A stretch of DNA of 64,000 bases from Globodera rostochiensis. Taxonomy: Eukaryota; Nematoda; Chromadorea; Rhabditida; Heteroderidae. Positions 45,601-57,190 of this stretch are shown one piece after another. The notes below the pieces were generated by a model, which saw only the letters and a list, made by a program, of their open reading frames with translations, searched no databases and was not told where the DNA came from. The translations under genes were made by a program, and so were the position numbers. The DNA lies in the NCBI GenBank assembly GCA_018350325.1, contig JAEVLN010000002.1, positions 2,212,288 to 2,276,287 on the forward strand, read 5' to 3'. Within the stretch, counting starts at the first letter, position 1. Every line of letters begins with the position of its first letter.

Positions 45601-48600
45601 TATTTATTTCAAAAAAGTGCCGCCCTCCCCCCATTTTCAATAAACATTTGCGGGCAGCAACACACGTTGCTGTTACCATACAGCGGAGTTTGCGCGCGCG
45701 ACTTCCACGACAAAGTTTACTTCTCTTAGACACACTCTCTCAAAATGTACACCAAAGATGGACAACAACAAATCAGCAGCAAATGGAGGTAGTTGTAATG
45801 TTAAAATGGTGTCCTTTATTCACAACAACATTTTTGTGCAAAATAAAATGGGATGATGATGGAAAGGAAAAACGGAGGACTTTTGCTACAATGGCTGTTG
45901 TTACCACCTCCAACTCCTCCTCATCCTCTTCCATCCGTTCGTTGTACTCTCTCAACCCGTCCCCCTCAGGCGGTTCAGCACACAATTTTGGTGTTGTTGT
46001 TGCTCGTCCAGCAATCGCTGCCACTGTTTCGTCGCCTCCGCTCTTCGGCTTTATCTCTGCATCCGGACCCTTTTTGTCCTCCTCGCCCCTCTCCTCCAAC
46101 AATCTGCCAGCATCCGCTCCGTTTTCCCCCCGCGGCGTCACCAGTCCGGCTTGTGAAGCAGGAGCAGCAACACCTTCTAAAGAAATGTTTAAAATGCAAA
46201 AAAAAATGCCAACAAAAAAAAAATATATCTAAAAGGTCTTCTAAACATTTTGTATGCAAATTCAAATTTTAAAAAACTGACCGCTTATCATTTCAAGCGG
46301 AATTATCTTCGGAACATGGTCAATCGTCTCAATTTGGTGTTGTTTGTACTCATTTTCGTCCATGTCCGATATCGGCAAATTACTGAAAATGGGCAACGAA
46401 TTAACAAAAGAGAAGAATCAAACAAGTGACATCAAAAACTAGGGCCGAGCGGAGGGAGTGGGTGAAGAACCCTTGGGTATTTTAGTAATTTTAAAAAAAT
46501 TCCTGACCAAATAATCCAATATCACAAAAAAAAACAACAACAAAAAATGCTGGAATTGATTTCTACACAATTCCCAATTCACTCACATTTCCGGCAAACA
46601 AATGGCCTCCATCACTCCCCGAATGCGGGTGGCCTCAATATTTTTCGCCTGACTTTTGCTGCCGGGCACAACCAAACAGAACGTCTCGTCCAACGGCGAC
46701 ATTTTCCACTGAAAATGAATCGAATTCAAAATTTGTCTCTCATTTTTTGTGATTTAACGTATTTATTAGCAAATTCAAAAGTTGCCAATCATTTTTTTGA
46801 GATTTAACGTATTTATTAGCAAATTCAAAAGTTGCCAATCATTTTTTTGAGATTTAACGTAATTAGCAAATTCAAAAGTTGCCAATCATTTTTTTGAGAT
46901 TTAACGTAATTTGTTGGCATTTTATGAAATTGCGTTTCGATGAGCACATTACCCACCCGGTAAAGGGTTTCTTCTTTGCCAAATTTGGCCATTTGCCCAT
47001 AGCCCGAGGTAGCTGCTCCACCCCAATGCTGCTGCTGAGGTGAAATTTGCGGTTGCTGCAGACGGTGCCCCGGGGGCATCTGTAAATTTTGAATTAATAC
47101 GAAAAAAGTTTAAATGGGTTTTGTGCCATCATTGATAATTATTGAAATTTTAAAACAAAAAAATCGATCAATTTTTACCATTTCCGTTACGCTCTCAAAA
47201 TTTTGCATAAACTTTGTGAAATTGCGTTTCGATTTATAAAAATATTTTTTCAAAAACAAAAGTATTTATTTTTTTGTCACCCCGATTTGCCTAACCAGCA
47301 TTGGGTCGGTGAGCGAAAATGCGCCGAATGAATGGTGTTGATGCAGCGTTATTTTCTCCCGATGTGAGTCAAAATGCTTAATCTCCTCACGGCTCAGATG
47401 CATTTTGGTCACATTGACTGAAAAAAAAATAATGAAGATTAAAAAAAAGTTTTCCATCAAAATTTAAAAAATTGGCCCACAAAAGGCCAAAAGTAAAACA
47501 AATTTTTGGCATTTTTTTTAATCAATTTAATCTGTGTTTGTCGAAAGATCAGGCGCTTGAAAACCCATAAAATAATATCGAAATGCCTTAAAAATACACA
47601 AATATCATCGTTTATTCTCTTTTAATTTTTTCCTGTTTTTGGATGGACTGCGATCGGGCCGACTTTTGGTCTAAACTCTTTGCTGCTTAACAAACAATGC
47701 GCATACCTCTTTCGCCCTCTTCAATTTCAAAAAAGCGCGTCTGCGCCAACTCGATGCCAAATTCGTCGCTGAATCGAACGCGTTTTTTGTTGCCGAAGGC
47801 GCCAACCGCCGGCTGTCCGCCGCCCAATTGCTGCTGGCCGTCTTTCTCTTCAAGCGAATCGCGCTAAAAGTCGGGAGGTAGCCACTTTTTGTTGAATTAA
47901 ACAAAAAAATTTAAAAAGAAAACATTACTTCCCACGGTGGGACGTAACCCGGGGGGGGGGGGGAATTCCCCACCCCCAAAATCTTAACAATTTCAAATGC
48001 ATGTTTTTCTAGGGTAAATAAATGCGTAGAACACGAATCCGAGCTCGGATTCTATTCTACAAATGTACAAACCTAAACCAGAATTCAAACATTTTTCGAA
48101 TTTCAGCCACGTGAAAAATAATTTATGCATAAACCCAAAAAGCTTCAAAAAATGCACGAAAAACGTTTGTAATAATACAAAACAAAACAATTCAATCATT
48201 ATTTTGAACTTTCGAAAATGTTCGAATTCGAGTTTGGAGTTCGAATGTCGCAAAATCCGAGCTCAGATTCGTGTTCTACGCCTATTTTTACCCTAGTAAA
48301 CATGTATTTAAAATTATAAACACCTAAAAGCAAAAAAAAAAAAATTCATCGGGACCGCAAATCTTAAGGATTTCCGTATCTGCAACTTTCGGGTGGGGCC
48401 AAGCTAAAAAAAAGTCGATTCTTCCGAGCGCCGCGCTCAGATGGACCAATTCCCCCCTCCTGAATTTTTTTTTCTAGCTACGTCCCTGGCGGTGCCGATA
48501 GGCGCCGCCGAGAAAATTTTTCGAGTTTTTGACTGAACTTGTTAAGAAAATTGGCCCAAAACGAAAAAGGCCCCAAGGAATCGAAAAAAATTGCTTAACA

Positions 48601-51600
48601 AAAATGCAATAAAAAAGGAAAAATACAGCCCTAAGAATCGACTCCCCCACCCTCAAAAAAATATTTTTTCTGGTTACGTCCCTTTTCCACCGATTTCGTT
48701 CAGGACACCCGGTTGTTTTACGTTTTGTTGAAACCAAATTCATATTATTAAGCTGAACATTTTCCCGAAAAACAAAATTCTTGCCTTAACCGCCTCCGAA
48801 AGTTTCTTGCGGATAATCTTCGGCTTCTTTGTCGGGCCCGTCGCCGACGACGCCTCCTCCGACGGTCCGCACAAATCCGAAAGTTTCTTTCGGATGATCT
48901 TCGGCTTCTTTGTCGGGGCCGTTGCCGACGCCTCCCCTGACGGGCCGCACAAACTGTCCATAAAGTTATCCGAGAACATAACTTCGACGCTCTTCCGCTT
49001 GGGCTGTACAGCTCGGTTCTGTGCCTATAATTAAATATTAAATTAGAAAGGATTCAAAAAAATAAAAAATATACATGGAATTTGTCAGTTGCAGACAAAA
49101 TTCGCGTCAATGGCGACTCGAAGTTGGACGAACCTGATGAAATTGAAAGTTCAGTTATAAAATTTGACCAGGCCATCCCAGAATGCCCAGGTAATTCTGG
49201 AACATTCTTCAACGGAAAATTACAAAATTTTTTTTATTAATCAAAAAAATCGGTAGGTAGGGGGAGAGGAAGTCGACTTTTGGCACGCCCGTAGCCAGGG
49301 GGGCAGCTGCCCCCCGCCTGAATGTTTTTCAGGGAAAAAAACCCTAGGGGGGCCCTTTAGTTTGAACTTTTACATTTTTTATGACTAATGTACACACTTT
49401 CAAATTTTAAAAAAGGGCAACAAATAGCGCACTGAACATTCAAAATAGCGCGCTGGTACTACTACGTTAGGAGGCATAAAAGCAACGATTTGTCCCAGAA
49501 TATCATCAAATGAATGGCACATCACGTTTTTTGCAGTCAATAAAATTTGTGCCCATTTTTGGGTTGGAAATCGGGGGGAAATGAACAGCCAAATGAGACG
49601 GCAAAATCGCTGATAATTTATGCAGATTTTTTGGTTTGTAATATTTAATCTTTGCATTAGGTTACACTACGTTTTGCCACCCCAGCAAAAATGTTACATT
49701 TTACCTCCTTACGTTTTGCCGCCGTTCCGTTTAGGCAATGTACGTTTTTGGAATCATTTTGAGTATGTGTTTGAATATTTTTGAGGTCAAAAGATTGCGA
49801 AAAAATTTTGGATTCGAATTCGGGTCCGGAGTTCGAAATTGATCGAAAAATTTAAGTTTTTATGAATTGGCAAAATGTAACAGTTTTGCTGAAGAGGCAA
49901 AAAGTGACATTTTTACTGGGGCGGCAAAACGAACGGACACCGGGAAGCGGTTTGAATGTTCAACGCGCTAATTGTTGCCCTTTTTAAACATTTGAAAGTG
50001 CGTACACAAAAAGGATATGTACCCAAATAAAAACGCATGAATTTGAAACCTGCCAAAGTCGTCGGCGTCGTCGTCGTCTTATCGCTTTTCACCGCCGTTT
50101 GCTTCCCTTTCGAGCCGGCACTGGACGACGACGGCGTCTGATGAAAGGCCGGGAGGACGGCCTTTTTGTCCGGCTCCAATTTGGGCAAACTGTCGACGCT
50201 TTTCACTGCTCTCTTCTCACTTCGCACTTTTTGCTTCCAATCATTGACCAAATTCATGGCCATTGTTGCAATCCCTAAAATAATTGTGCTGAATATCAAA
50301 TCATCTTTTTATGTCCCCGGACTTTTTTTTTGTGGTACTAATTTTCCTAATTAAAATACAATTGAAATATTAAATTATAAAATTGGGTACGCATCACTTC
50401 AGTGCCCACACTTCAGTGCCGGACACTTCAGTGCCCACACTTCAGTGCCGGACACTTCAGTGCCAGCACTTAAAAAGGCTATAACTTTTTTTAAACTCAA
50501 CGAAATCATACAATCAAGATGTCATTGGAAAGCTCTAAATGAGAAGAATCGTACAAAAAAAAAAGCCAAGGCGGTTCAATCGTTTTTAAGAAGTTCAACG
50601 TGAAAAACACCCAAAATCAGGGCTTTTCATCAGTTTTATTGCAATAACTTTTTTACGAATTTTCTAATTGACTAGCGTTGGCTTAACAATAGCTTTTAAA
50701 AGCTTAGAGCTTTTCAATGACATCTTGATTGTTTGATTTGGTTGAGTTTAAAGAAAGTTATAGCCTTTTAATTGCTGGCACTGAAGTGTCCGGCACTGAA
50801 GTGTGGGCACTGAAGTGTGCGGCACTGAAGTGTGGGCACTGAAATGATCGCCGCCGTATAAAATTAATAAATAGTATTGGCTTTGTGCATAATTTTCGGA
50901 AAAGCATACCCCAAAACAAAAATTACAAATTTTTGAACACGACACATTTTCAGCACAATATGTTTTAGGGTAGTAACGAATGTGTGCAAAGGCAAAAGGT
51001 AAATGCAAAACACCGAAATAAGGAGATCTTATCGATTTGTCCATTCACATTTTCCCCCCCCCCCCCCCCTTCTTCTTCTTCTGTGTGTTATCAACGCGGA
51101 AAATAAACAAAACGAAAGTTAGGCGACGAACGCTGCGAGGTTAGAGAAAAGGCAAAGAGTAATAAAGCAAATGCAGCAGCGAGCAGAGAAAAAAAAAGCA
51201 GAAGAGAGAGACCACAGCGGGAAGCGTAAAAGATGTTTAAGGAAATGGAACGCGTTCGACAGACAGAGTCACCGGCTGGGTACGCATCACTTCAGTGCCC
51301 ACACTTCAGTGCCGGACACTTCAGTGCCAGCACTTAAAAAGGCTAAAATTTTTTTAAACTCAACCAAATCATACAATCAAGATATCATTGGAAAGCTCTA
51401 AATGAGAAGAATCGTACAAAAAAAAAGCCAAGGCGGTTCAATCGTTTTTAAGAAGTTCAACGTGAAAAACACCCAAAATCAGGGCGTTTCATCAGTTTTA
51501 TTGCAATAACTTTTTTACGAATTTTCTAATTGACTAGCGTTGGCTTAACAATAGCTTTTAAAAGCTTAGAGCTTTCCAATGACATTTTGATTGTTTGATT

Positions 51601-54600
51601 TGGTTGAGTTTAAAGAAAGTTATAGCCTTTTAATTGCTGGCACTGAAGTGTCCGGCACTGAAGTGTGGGCACTGAAGTGTGCGGCACTGAAGTGTGGGCA
51701 CTGAAATGATCGCCGCCGTCACCGGCTCGCCCGACGCATTCGGCGCGCCGTCAAATTCAGTCCGCCCGCCCGACGCATTCGGCGCGCCGTCAAATTCAGT
51801 CCGGTTCATATTTTTGCTTGAAAAGGAGGGTTGATTGGCGGAGTTTAGTTTTCAATTTCTGAAAGCATACTGCCTGCATTTTTAGGTAAATCCCAAAATA
51901 GGTAGGTATTTTTTTGCGGGTCAAAATGAAGAAAATGTCAGCTATAAAAAAGACCTTTTTCTGCTTGTTTCACAAAACAAAGTTTGCAGTAAAATAGGCT
52001 AAAACAATTCTAAAACCCCGGGCCTTACTTATCAGAGCGTTCAACAGATTCCGAATGACTAAAGTAATGAAATTGCAATTGACGGCGGCGAATAGTCCGG
52101 GAAAAATATTACAGTTAACGAAGGGTGATTTTAAGATAAATTTGTTAAAAACCCATAAATAAATTTTGAACCGAAATCACTAAAAAGCCCGACTGGAATG
52201 ATATGAATTCCAAATTAAATTTGTTAGTTCTGAAGCAAGCACATTCAATCGTTGAATTTCATCGCAAAAATACCTTTATCATCCGATTTCTGTAGTTTCT
52301 TCACCAATTTCGGCGTGTCCACCTCGTCTCGCAGCAAATCAACACTTATGTTGGCCTGAAAAAGAGATCAGAAAAAAATGATGAACATTCAGTCCAACAA
52401 TATTGCGCTTTTCATTTATTACTCCCTAAACATGATGGCTCTATTGCAGTTTACACGACCATAAAAATAGATACGACCATAAAATATTAATTGTGATTTA
52501 CTGGTTTATTTAGTGTTCTGCGTTTTTGAACAAATTAGGGCATTGATAGCGCCACATTCTTAAAAGCAGGGCGTAATTGTCGAAGAGGCTCATTGAGCGA
52601 GCTAACAACTGTTGACGATCAAAAAGCCCGATTTGTTTTTTGCCAAACGGTGGCCGAACACAACACGCCCGAGGCTGACAATCCTTGAAATTTGGGGGTT
52701 TTGGCGCGGTTGTCGAGTCAAAGTTTTATTCGGGATGGATGTTTGGTGCAATAGAGCGTGGGACTACCAAAATAAGGCTTTTCCCGGTTGCTAGACGGGA
52801 TGCCAACACTTTTTTGCCAATAATATAGCTGAGGAGAATATTAACCCTGCTAGTTTGGTGGTATCTGATGGCTGGGCTGCCTGCTTATGTTTAAATCTGC
52901 AATTTCAACATGAGTGGGGGTTAACCATGGAATTTCTTTTGTTAATGCTGACGACCGTACAGTACACACACACAGTCGGTTGAAGCGACATGGGGTGCCA
53001 TCAAAAGGGACATTAAACATCTTTGTGGCACAGTTCCTGACTTATAGCCTTCATATCTGTATTCCTACATGTTTCGTCGTTATCATAGCAAACCAAAACA
53101 TTTTCAAGCTGTTCTAGAAGAAAAAAATCTGCTTACAATACGATTTTTAATTGTGTTATTTTTTTATGGTCGTGTAAACACAGTTTATGGTCGTGTGTAT
53201 TTGTTTTTATGGTCGTGTAAACTGCAATAGAGCCAACATGATTGTATATAGCGATTACGTTTAAAAGCTGAGCGAGGAGTTGCTTCAGTTTGATCCCATC
53301 CGATTGTTTGATGGCGCTTTTAAGCCATCCGTTCATACGACGCCATCCCTCAACGGTGCCAAGACGCTGTGTGGTTTGAGCCACAATAAGACTCTTGTCG
53401 CTGTAAAAAATTATTCATTCCTAAGGACACTACTCTAATAAATTACTTTAACACCCATCCCCCTCTCCCCCTCGGAATTAAGAGCTTTTCGCATTATTTG
53501 CAGGACATTCCATATGAATTATGAAAATTTCAAAACGCATTATGATTCTGTTTTATTCTCCAACCCAAAAGTGATTCATACAAATTTATGAACTTCGACT
53601 CTTCCTTAAAAACACCCTCCCAAATCGGCAAAAGGTACCCAAAATCTAATAATCTTCCCTGCCGACAATTCATTTTTTCCCCTTTAAGGTAGAGTTGGAC
53701 GGGACCGGGACCAGTACTCAAATGGTCAATTTTTTCTATTTTGGTACTAAAATTTTAGTCCCGGGTTTTTCAAAATTCCTTTAAAATCCCTTTATAATGG
53801 TCCCGGTCAAGCATTTTTTTTCTTCCAGTAGTCCCCGTTCTTTTGACCGGGACCCAAATTTAGTCCCGGTTTTTCCAAAAGTCTCGGTCCCGTCCAACCC
53901 TAGTTTAAGGTACTGCACAAACCCTCTCTGCCCAATCCAGTGATAGAAAAGTGCCCGTTCCAAACTTACACCAAATTCTTCGGTGCCTCCTCCGCCGCCA
54001 ATTGCTTCACTTTGCCCGCAGGCTTTTTGAAGCCTTCGTCATACTTCACTTCGACCTTCATTCCTCCAACAGTTTCAAAGATAACTCTTTTGGGCGAAGG
54101 GTCGGACGCTGTCGAACTCATCATCACTTTCGCTGACTTTTCAAACTCCTGCTTGCGTCGCCTGACTTTGGGTTTGTCCGCCTCGACAACGGCACGACTC
54201 AATGGCTTAAATGGAAAAAAGGTTAAATCGTAAAGATTCTGACAAAAACAAACACCGGCGATCAACATGGTAGCTCCCAGCAAGGGCGGAGCCAAGAATT
54301 TTTTTCGGGAGAGGGGGGCCGATCCAAAAAGTCGAGGGGTGTATCTGTTTATTGCATTTTCGTTAAGCAATTTTTCCGAAAAAAAGTTGGATATCACTTT
54401 TAAATTTTCAAAAATTTTATTTTCGGGGGGGGGGGGGGGGGGCTGGGGCTCCGCCCTTGGCTCCCAGCACAGACAGAACAACTCTTCTCACCTGTTGTTT
54501 GCTGTCCGGCATAATTTTTGTCGGCATTTTCGAGCTGTACATCATTCGTTTTGCGCCATCAACGGCAGCAGATGTTGACCCTTGCGCATTCGCCCTTTCT

Positions 54601-56464
54601 ACTTCTTCATCCTCCTCCTCCTCTTCTTCCTCCTCAAAGGGCGTTTTTGTTGGCGTCCTTCTGACAAAGTCATGCGAAGGAGATATTTGCGTTTGTGAAT
54701 AGAGTTGGCCACTGCCCAAACCCATTGAAGACGAATGCGGAGACCAATGGTGTGTGGGGCTTGGCCCCAAATATTGTGCTGAAAATGAAGAAAAAAACTA
54801 TTATACAATCAGAATAGTGCCATAAATGTCAAATAAATTCAATCAATTGTGCCAAAAAAAAAATTGCAATTTAGGTAAGTATGCTGGTTTTTTTTTTATA
54901 GCATTTAGTCTCATTTGGCGCCGTTTGTTGCGGAAGCCGGAGACCCAACTTTTCTAAATGTACTTTTGGGACCCATCCATGTGCAAGACAATAACTATTC
55001 ATTAATTATTTAAATAAATTTTCAGGGATTGCAAGTTCGAATCTCGCCTTTTCAACCATGTATCGATAAAAAAAAGCAGAAAAATCTTTAGCTAAAATCA
55101 GAGTAAAATTTCCTAAATTTTTCACGTTCTGCAGCAGGGATGGGCGGAATTCCGATTTCCGACATTTTTGTGGTCGGAATTCCGATTTCCGAAATTTGGA
55201 TCAAAAGGTCAGAAATTTTCGCGATGCTGTGAGGGAACAATTTTTAAAACTTTTTAAAATTGTCCCAATAAAAGCTTTTGATGACAATTTGTAAAATTTT
55301 TCTTCTTTTTTTTTTGCGCTCGATTTACAAAAATTATTTTGTTGGGCGGGAAGAGCGAGGTATCGGCGATGCCGAAAGGCGCCGCCCTCCTTTCCCGAAA
55401 AATGTTGCCCCCACCCCCGGAATTATGATTACGAAATTTTTTTAGGCCTCGGAATTACGGAATTTCCTGAGGCCGTCGGCGCCCATCCCCTCACACCCCC
55501 TCCGGGTACGCATTGAGACCGAAGCAGCACCTTTGCCATCCTCTAACAAACCTTGTTCAAAGTACGAGTCGTAGGCGGCTGCCGTCGCGGAAGACGACTG
55601 AATATGGGCGGCGGCCGATTGCCCACCGCCAAACGGCTGTTGCAAATGCATATCCGGGCTTAACCCAAAAGTGGGCGAACTCGAAATGACCGTGCAAGTT
55701 TCTCCGATTACCATCCCGTCATCATCCTGCTAAAAAAAAAATGGTAATTAATCGCTTTAACAACACAATTTAATTATTCCTTCAGCCTCTTTCCGTTTAA
55801 AAACTTTGAACCAAGATTTGTCGTAAAAAAACCCTAAATTTAAGACTCCTGGTCAGCGCCGTATCTAGAGAACTTTTTGGGTGGGGCCAAGCCAAAAAAG
55901 TCGATTCTTAGGGGTGCATTTTTTGGTTTTATTGCATTTTTCTTAAGCAATTTTTTCCAAAAAAGGTTGGATTTTAGGGGGGAGGGGGGTTTGCGTCTAA
56001 AAATAGTTCAAGCCACAGAACCAAACAAGATCATTAGATATGTTCAAAGCAACACAGCTAATTGTGAAAATATGAGAATTTTGATAATCAAACCATTGAG
56101 CCAACAAAATAATTCTGTTGTTGCTGATGAACATCGTCCATATGCACCACCATTCGGGGATCGTATTGCTGCTGCTGTTGAATAGACGGGTACTGATCGT
56201 AGGGCATGTAGAACTGTTGTTGAGGCAGCCAAGACTGTTGTTGTTGCTGAGGATTCTAAACGTTTAATTTTGAATAAAAACATTTATATACAAAAAGAAT
56301 AAACCGCAAGTGGACGCGATTGAAAATAATCGTCCTGCTGCTGACTATATCCTGATGATAAGAAACAAGCAAATTACAACAATCAAAAATGGATAACAAA
56401 TTTTGATGATACCTTGAAATTGAGCCAATCTCTGATCACATTGTCGGGAATTATTGGGATTCAT
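42684..56464 (-). CDS. PPP1R10: PNUTS (PP1 nuclear targeting subunit) homologue, large multi-exon
   Basis: About 25 exons were read from 56464 (ATG) to a stop at 42684: 56464-56413, 56351-56305, 56255-56106, 55729-55552, 54778-54492, 54205-53970, 53400-53259, 52355-52274, 50274-50050, 49024-48791, 47863-47707, 47417-47296, 47079-46957, 46708-46587, 46382-46282, 46176-45905, 45323-45075, 45012-44667, 44593-44488, 44410-44196, 44145-43729, 43621-43518, 43461-43313, 43106-42978 and 42855-42684. The order is a Gln-rich N-terminus and an acidic run; a TFIIS N-terminal-like domain ([35 protein letters not shown]); [11 protein letters not shown], the RVxF PP1-docking motif, with [12 protein letters not shown] as in PNUTS; low-complexity acidic and Pro-rich stretches; a CCCH finger (C-x8-C-x5-C-x3-H) at 43,605-43,549; an RGG box; and an RS-rich end. 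PNUTS holds PP1 on chromatin and acts in transcription termination. The join 50050/49024 is out of phase by my reading. ATG at 45406 could start a separate downstream gene. Confidence 0.82.
46751..46910. repeat. 50-bp tandem repeat in PNUTS intron
   Basis: GATTTAACGT begins units at 46751, 46801, 46851 and 46897, each followed by TTAGCAAATTCAAAAGTTGC. It lies between the exons at 46957 and 46708. Confidence 0.92.
47995..48312. mobile_element. MITE with TAGGGTAAA ends
   Basis: The left end CTAGGGTAAATAAATGCG and ACACGAATCCGAGCTCGG at 48010-48055 are answered by inverted CCGAGCTCAGATTCGTGT and TTTTACCCTAG at 48257-48296. Related ends occur at 2,198-2,240, 3,225-3,265 and 4,170-4,225 in the nested repeat region. 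It sits in a PNUTS intron. Confidence 0.8.
48488..48516. repeat. Dispersed GC hairpin repeat (family entry)
   Basis: GGCGGTGCCGATAGGCGCCG followed by CCGAGAAAATTTT occurs here. Variants lie at 1191-1222, 3952-3975, 4100-4124, 9494-9513, 11753-11777, 15355-15379 and 55364-55386, in both orientations. The two halves can pair into a GC stem in otherwise AT-rich DNA, and TTGACT...TTGTTAAGAAA often follows. Confidence 0.85.
50376..50865. mobile_element. Mutator-like MITE, CACTTCAGTGC family, copy A
   Basis: A 472-bp element at 50385-50856 starts GGGTACGCATCACTTCAGTG and ends CACTGAAATGATCGCCGCCG. Both arms are tandem CACTTCAGTGCC units in inverted orientation, and the interior is also roughly palindromic. 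A perfect 9-bp direct repeat TATAAAATT flanks it at 50376-50384 and 50857-50865. It is non-coding and lies in a PNUTS intron. Confidence 0.93.
51269..51727. mobile_element. Mutator-like MITE, CACTTCAGTGC family, copy B
   Basis: A 441-bp element at 51278-51718 is nearly identical to copy A but has fewer left-arm units. It is flanked by its own perfect 9-bp repeat TCACCGGCT at 51269-51277 and 51719-51727, so the two copies are separate insertions into the same intron, 421 bp apart and in the same orientation. Confidence 0.93.
51727..51806. repeat. 40-bp GC-rich tandem duplication
   Basis: CGCCCGACGCATTCGGCGCG then CCGTCAAATTCAGTCCG occurs twice in tandem right after MITE copy B. Confidence 0.85.
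53683..53912. mobile_element. GGGACCGG-arm MITE with 9-bp target duplication
   Basis: The element at 53692-53903 begins GAGTTGGACGGGACCGGGAC and ends GGTCCCGTCCAACCCTAG, the inverted counterpart. TTTAAGGTA is repeated exactly at 53683-53691 and 53904-53912. It lies in a PNUTS intron. A related GGGACCGGGAC unit is seen at 2,805-2,860. Confidence 0.9.
54280..54465. mobile_element. GGGCGGAGCC palindromic element
   Basis: AAGGGCGGAGCCAAGAATTT at the left is answered by GGCTCCGCCCTTGG at the right, with a long G run and AT-rich filler between. A shorter member is at 59,022-59,097 (GGGCGGAGCCAGGAATTTT to TGGCTCCGCCC). Fragments of the filler (GTTGGATTTTAGGGG, AAAAAGTCGATTCTTAGG) are at 55,880-55,990 and 48,390-48,640. 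Confidence 0.8.
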
Positions 56465-57190
56465 TGCTTATTGTTAAACATATATAGAGAATCGTCGTAA
56501 GGTAAAATGAATCTGAGCAAAATTTGTTTAGATAAATGCATTCCTTCTTTGAATATTTTGTCTTAGAATTCACCTATGCCAAATCTTGCACAAAACGGAA
56601 CTAGGATAGAGAACATTTAATGGGTTCGTGTCGATATATTTTCTTCAAAAAAATCGACACACACTTCGCTATGGAAAACTTTTTTTTCCTCTGGCCAATT
56701 CTTCTCAAACTTTCGCCATCTCTTGAGAACAAAATGAGCAATTTTTTCTAAGACTTTTGGATGAAAGTTATGGGGTCATTCTCGTTCTCGAGTTATTGTC
56801 AAAAATGTTTAATTCTTCACACCTAATTTTTTCAAATTATCCAAACTCCACCAAATTTTGTAAAGGGTAGAAGGGACAATAGAAGCATGTCTGCAAAATT
56901 TCATCACGAAATATAAGCATTAACCTGTGTTACAATCTTTCAAAAATTTTAAAGAATTCAATAGTGGCTATTTTTCTCCGTTTCGTCCATTTTTGGCCAA
57001 ATGTTCAAAATTTCATCTTTATTTTTACCACCAATTATTATCATTTTTGCCAATTTGTTCTTATGCAATTGCCTTTTCACCGTTTTTATTTCTCTGTCCA
57101 CCGTACTTTGGTCGGCTACCATACTCCCATTACCGCATTTGCTCTCCTTTCCGGACGCAATTCGTTTCAATAAATTGCACAAATTTTGTT

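Noticed and set aside
45570..46272. Plus-strand frames of 220 and 139 codons
   Set aside because: They are antisense shadows of the acidic PNUTS exon at 46176-45905, which has proper splice borders on the other strand.
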